From: Nocardiopsis terrae
Lineage (GTDB): Bacteria; Actinomycetota; Actinomycetes; Streptosporangiales; Streptosporangiaceae
NCBI RefSeq assembly: GCF_014651695.1
Contig: NZ_BMXJ01000001.1
Location: 40,845 to 104,844, forward strand
Reading direction: 5' to 3'
Length of the DNA stretch: 64,000 bases
In this document: piece by piece, positions 62,804 through 64,000 of the stretch
How positions within the stretch are numbered: position 1 is the first letter of the stretch
Layout of the letters: each line of letters opens with the position of its first letter
Program-made: the position numbers and the translations under genes
The notes under the pieces: generated by a model
What the model saw: only the letters and a program-made list of their open reading frames with translations
Database searches by the model: none
Told to the model about the DNA's origin: nothing

Positions 62804-63826
62804 TCAGTACTGCTCCGTCTCGACGAAGGAGTCACCCTCGTCGTCCTCGGAGCCGTAGGAGTCGGCCGCAGTGCTGGGGTCGAATCCGGGCGGGGAGTCC
62901 TTCAGGGACAGGCCCATGTCGATGAGCTTCTGCTTGACCTCATCGATGGACTTGGCACCGAAGTTGCGGATGTCCAACAGGTCCTGCTCGGAGCGGGCAA
63001 CCAGCTCACCAACGCTGTGGATGCCCTCCCGCTTGAGGCAGTTGTAGGACCGGACCGTGAGGTTGAGGTCCTCGATCGGCAGCGCCAGGTCCGCCGCGAG
63101 GGCGGCGTCCGTGGGCGACGGGCCCATGTCGATGCCCTCGGCGTCGACGTTGAGCTCACGCGCCAGACCGAACAGCTCGACCAGGGTCTTGCCCGCGCTG
63201 GCCACGGCGTCACGGGGACGGATGGCCGGCTTGGTCTCGATGTCGACGATCAGGCGGTCGAAGTCGGTGCGCTGCTCGACTCGGGTGGCCTCGACCTTGT
63301 AGGTCACACGCAGCACCGGCGAGTAGATGGAGTCGATCGGGATCCGACCGATCTCCTGGCCCTGCTGCTTGTTCTGCGTCGCGGAGACGTAACCGCGGCC
63401 GCGCTCGACCGTCAGCTCCATCTCCAGCTTGCCCTTACCGTTCAGCGTGGCGAGGTGCAGGTCGGGGTTGTGCACCTCGACACCCGCCGGCGGAGCGATG
63501 TCCGCGGCGGTCACCACGCCGGGGCCCTGCTTGCGCAGGTACATCAGAACCGGCTCGTCGTGCTCGGAGCTGACGACCAGGCCCTTGAGGTTGAGGATCA
63601 TCTCGGTGACGTCCTCCTTGACACCGGGCACGGTGGTGAACTCGTGCTCGACGCCCTCGATGCGGATGCTGGTCACAGCCGCGCCGGGGATGGAGGACAG
63701 CAGGGTACGCCGAAGCGAGTTACCGATGGTGTAACCGAAGCCCGGCTCCAGCGGCTCGATGACAAACCTCGAGCGCAGGTCCGAGACGACTTCCTCGGCG
63801 AGCGTGGGACGCTGTGCGATCAACAT
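62804..63826 (-). CDS. rpoA: RNA polymerase alpha subunit
   Basis: 340 residues, complete. [40 protein letters not shown] (dimerisation), and C-terminal domain ([40 protein letters not shown]). ATG 63826 is the family start; the GTG seven codons upstream is not. The acidic C-terminal tail ([16 protein letters not shown]) is typical for actinobacteria. Upstream rpsD is not seen within the 174 bases left. Confidence 0.97.
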   Translation of the reverse strand: MLIAQRPTLAEEVVSDLRSRFVIEPLEPGFGYTIGNSLRRTLLSSIPGAAVTSIRIEGVEHEFTTVPGVKEDVTEMILNLKGLVVSSEHDEPVLMYLRKQGPGVVTAADIAPPAGVEVHNPDLHLATLNGKGKLEMELTVERGRGYVSATQNKQQGQEIGRIPIDSIYSPVLRVTYKVEATRVEQRTDFDRLIVDIETKPAIRPRDAVASAGKTLVELFGLARELNVDAEGIDMGPSPTDAALAADLALPIEDLNLTVRSYNCLKREGIHSVGELVARSEQDLLDIRNFGAKSIDEVKQKLIDMGLSLKDSPPGFDPSTAADSYGSEDDEGDSFVETEQY

Positions 63827-63849
63827 GGTCCGTGTTTTCCCTTCCACAT

Positions 63850-63903
63850 GGCCGTCCGCTATATGACGGCCACCGGATGGGCACCCCCGGAGCGGTGGTG
63901 CCC
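63850..63903 (-). promoter_or_regulatory. Two hairpins in the rpoA leader
   Basis: GGCCGTC/GACGGCC (63850-63871) and GGGCACC/GGTGCCC (63879-63903) are perfect 7-base stems within 80 bases upstream of rpoA. They could be a terminator of the preceding gene, an attenuator or an autoregulatory site. Confidence 0.4.
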
Positions 63904-64000
63904 TCTACTCGGATTCCTACCCTGCCCGCGCGGCCCCCATCCGGGGCCGCGGCGGGCGCACCAACGGGGCGCCCGCGCGGTAGGAGGCGCGGACGCCGGT

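Overview
The window is high-GC actinobacterial DNA, most likely from a member of the Streptosporangiales such as Nocardiopsis or a close relative (inferred from style, not from a database). The signs are very high G+C with GTG and TTG starts, a SpoIIE-type phosphatase fused to an RsbW-like kinase fold, a multi-HAMP kinase, proline/glycine-rich membrane proteins, and the actinobacterial gene orders rpoA-rplQ-truA, rplM-rpsI-glmM and DUF4178-DUF2617-lipoprotein-DUF350-speE. I see no rRNA, tRNA or CRISPR array.

Layout. 0-20 kb is chromosomal housekeeping and signalling: a HAMP-repeat histidine kinase (cut by the window edge), a SpoIIE phosphatase, a secreted CHRD-like protein, a NarL-type response regulator whose 5' end has been replaced by a TnpB (IS200/IS605-type) element, an HtrA protease, a glycosyltransferase, an MprAB-like two-component pair, a CoA-ester lyase, a BisC-type molybdoenzyme, a PrsW-like intramembrane protease, and a TetR/Nudix pair facing a decayed membrane-protein gene across a shared operator.

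20-30.4 kb is an accessory region. A frameshifted DUF3592 gene is followed by a visibly AT-richer block (about 21.5-26.9 kb) with two small membrane proteins and a giant secreted SGNH hydrolase carrying eight fibronectin-III-like repeats. The block ends at an IS630 copy with both TA target sites, then an IS1380 remnant, then an IS982 copy that truncates it. 30.4-34.5 kb has the NAD(P)HX repair enzyme, then an amidase (endolysin/PGRP type) interrupted by an intein next to its catalytic tyrosine, then about 0.7 kb of non-coding DNA studded with CAGGGGGT-type motifs.

34.5-44.5 kb holds small membrane proteins, a rhodanese, the DUF-speE cluster, a flavodoxin, two DUF4352 membrane proteins and a permease pseudogene between them. 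44.6-52.7 kb is a nonulosonic-acid surface-polymer locus: cytidylyltransferase fused to a HAD phosphatase, NeuB-type synthase, a GT2 enzyme, two polysialyltransferase-like enzymes and two paralogous DUF6716-type proteins. No NeuC epimerase is present, so a Kdn polymer (teichulosonic acid) is the better guess than polysialic acid. 52.8-64 kb returns to core functions: enoyl-CoA hydratase and a short-chain dehydrogenase, a Uma2 protein, ROK kinase, glmM, rpsI, rplM, a proline-rich membrane protein, truA, rplQ and rpoA.

The most interesting items are the intein inside the amidase active site, the response regulator that now appears to start inside a transposon end (and whose 5' end is the predicted omegaRNA guide), the nonulosonate polymer cluster, and the layered decay (pseudogenes, nested insertion sequences) between 18 and 30 kb.
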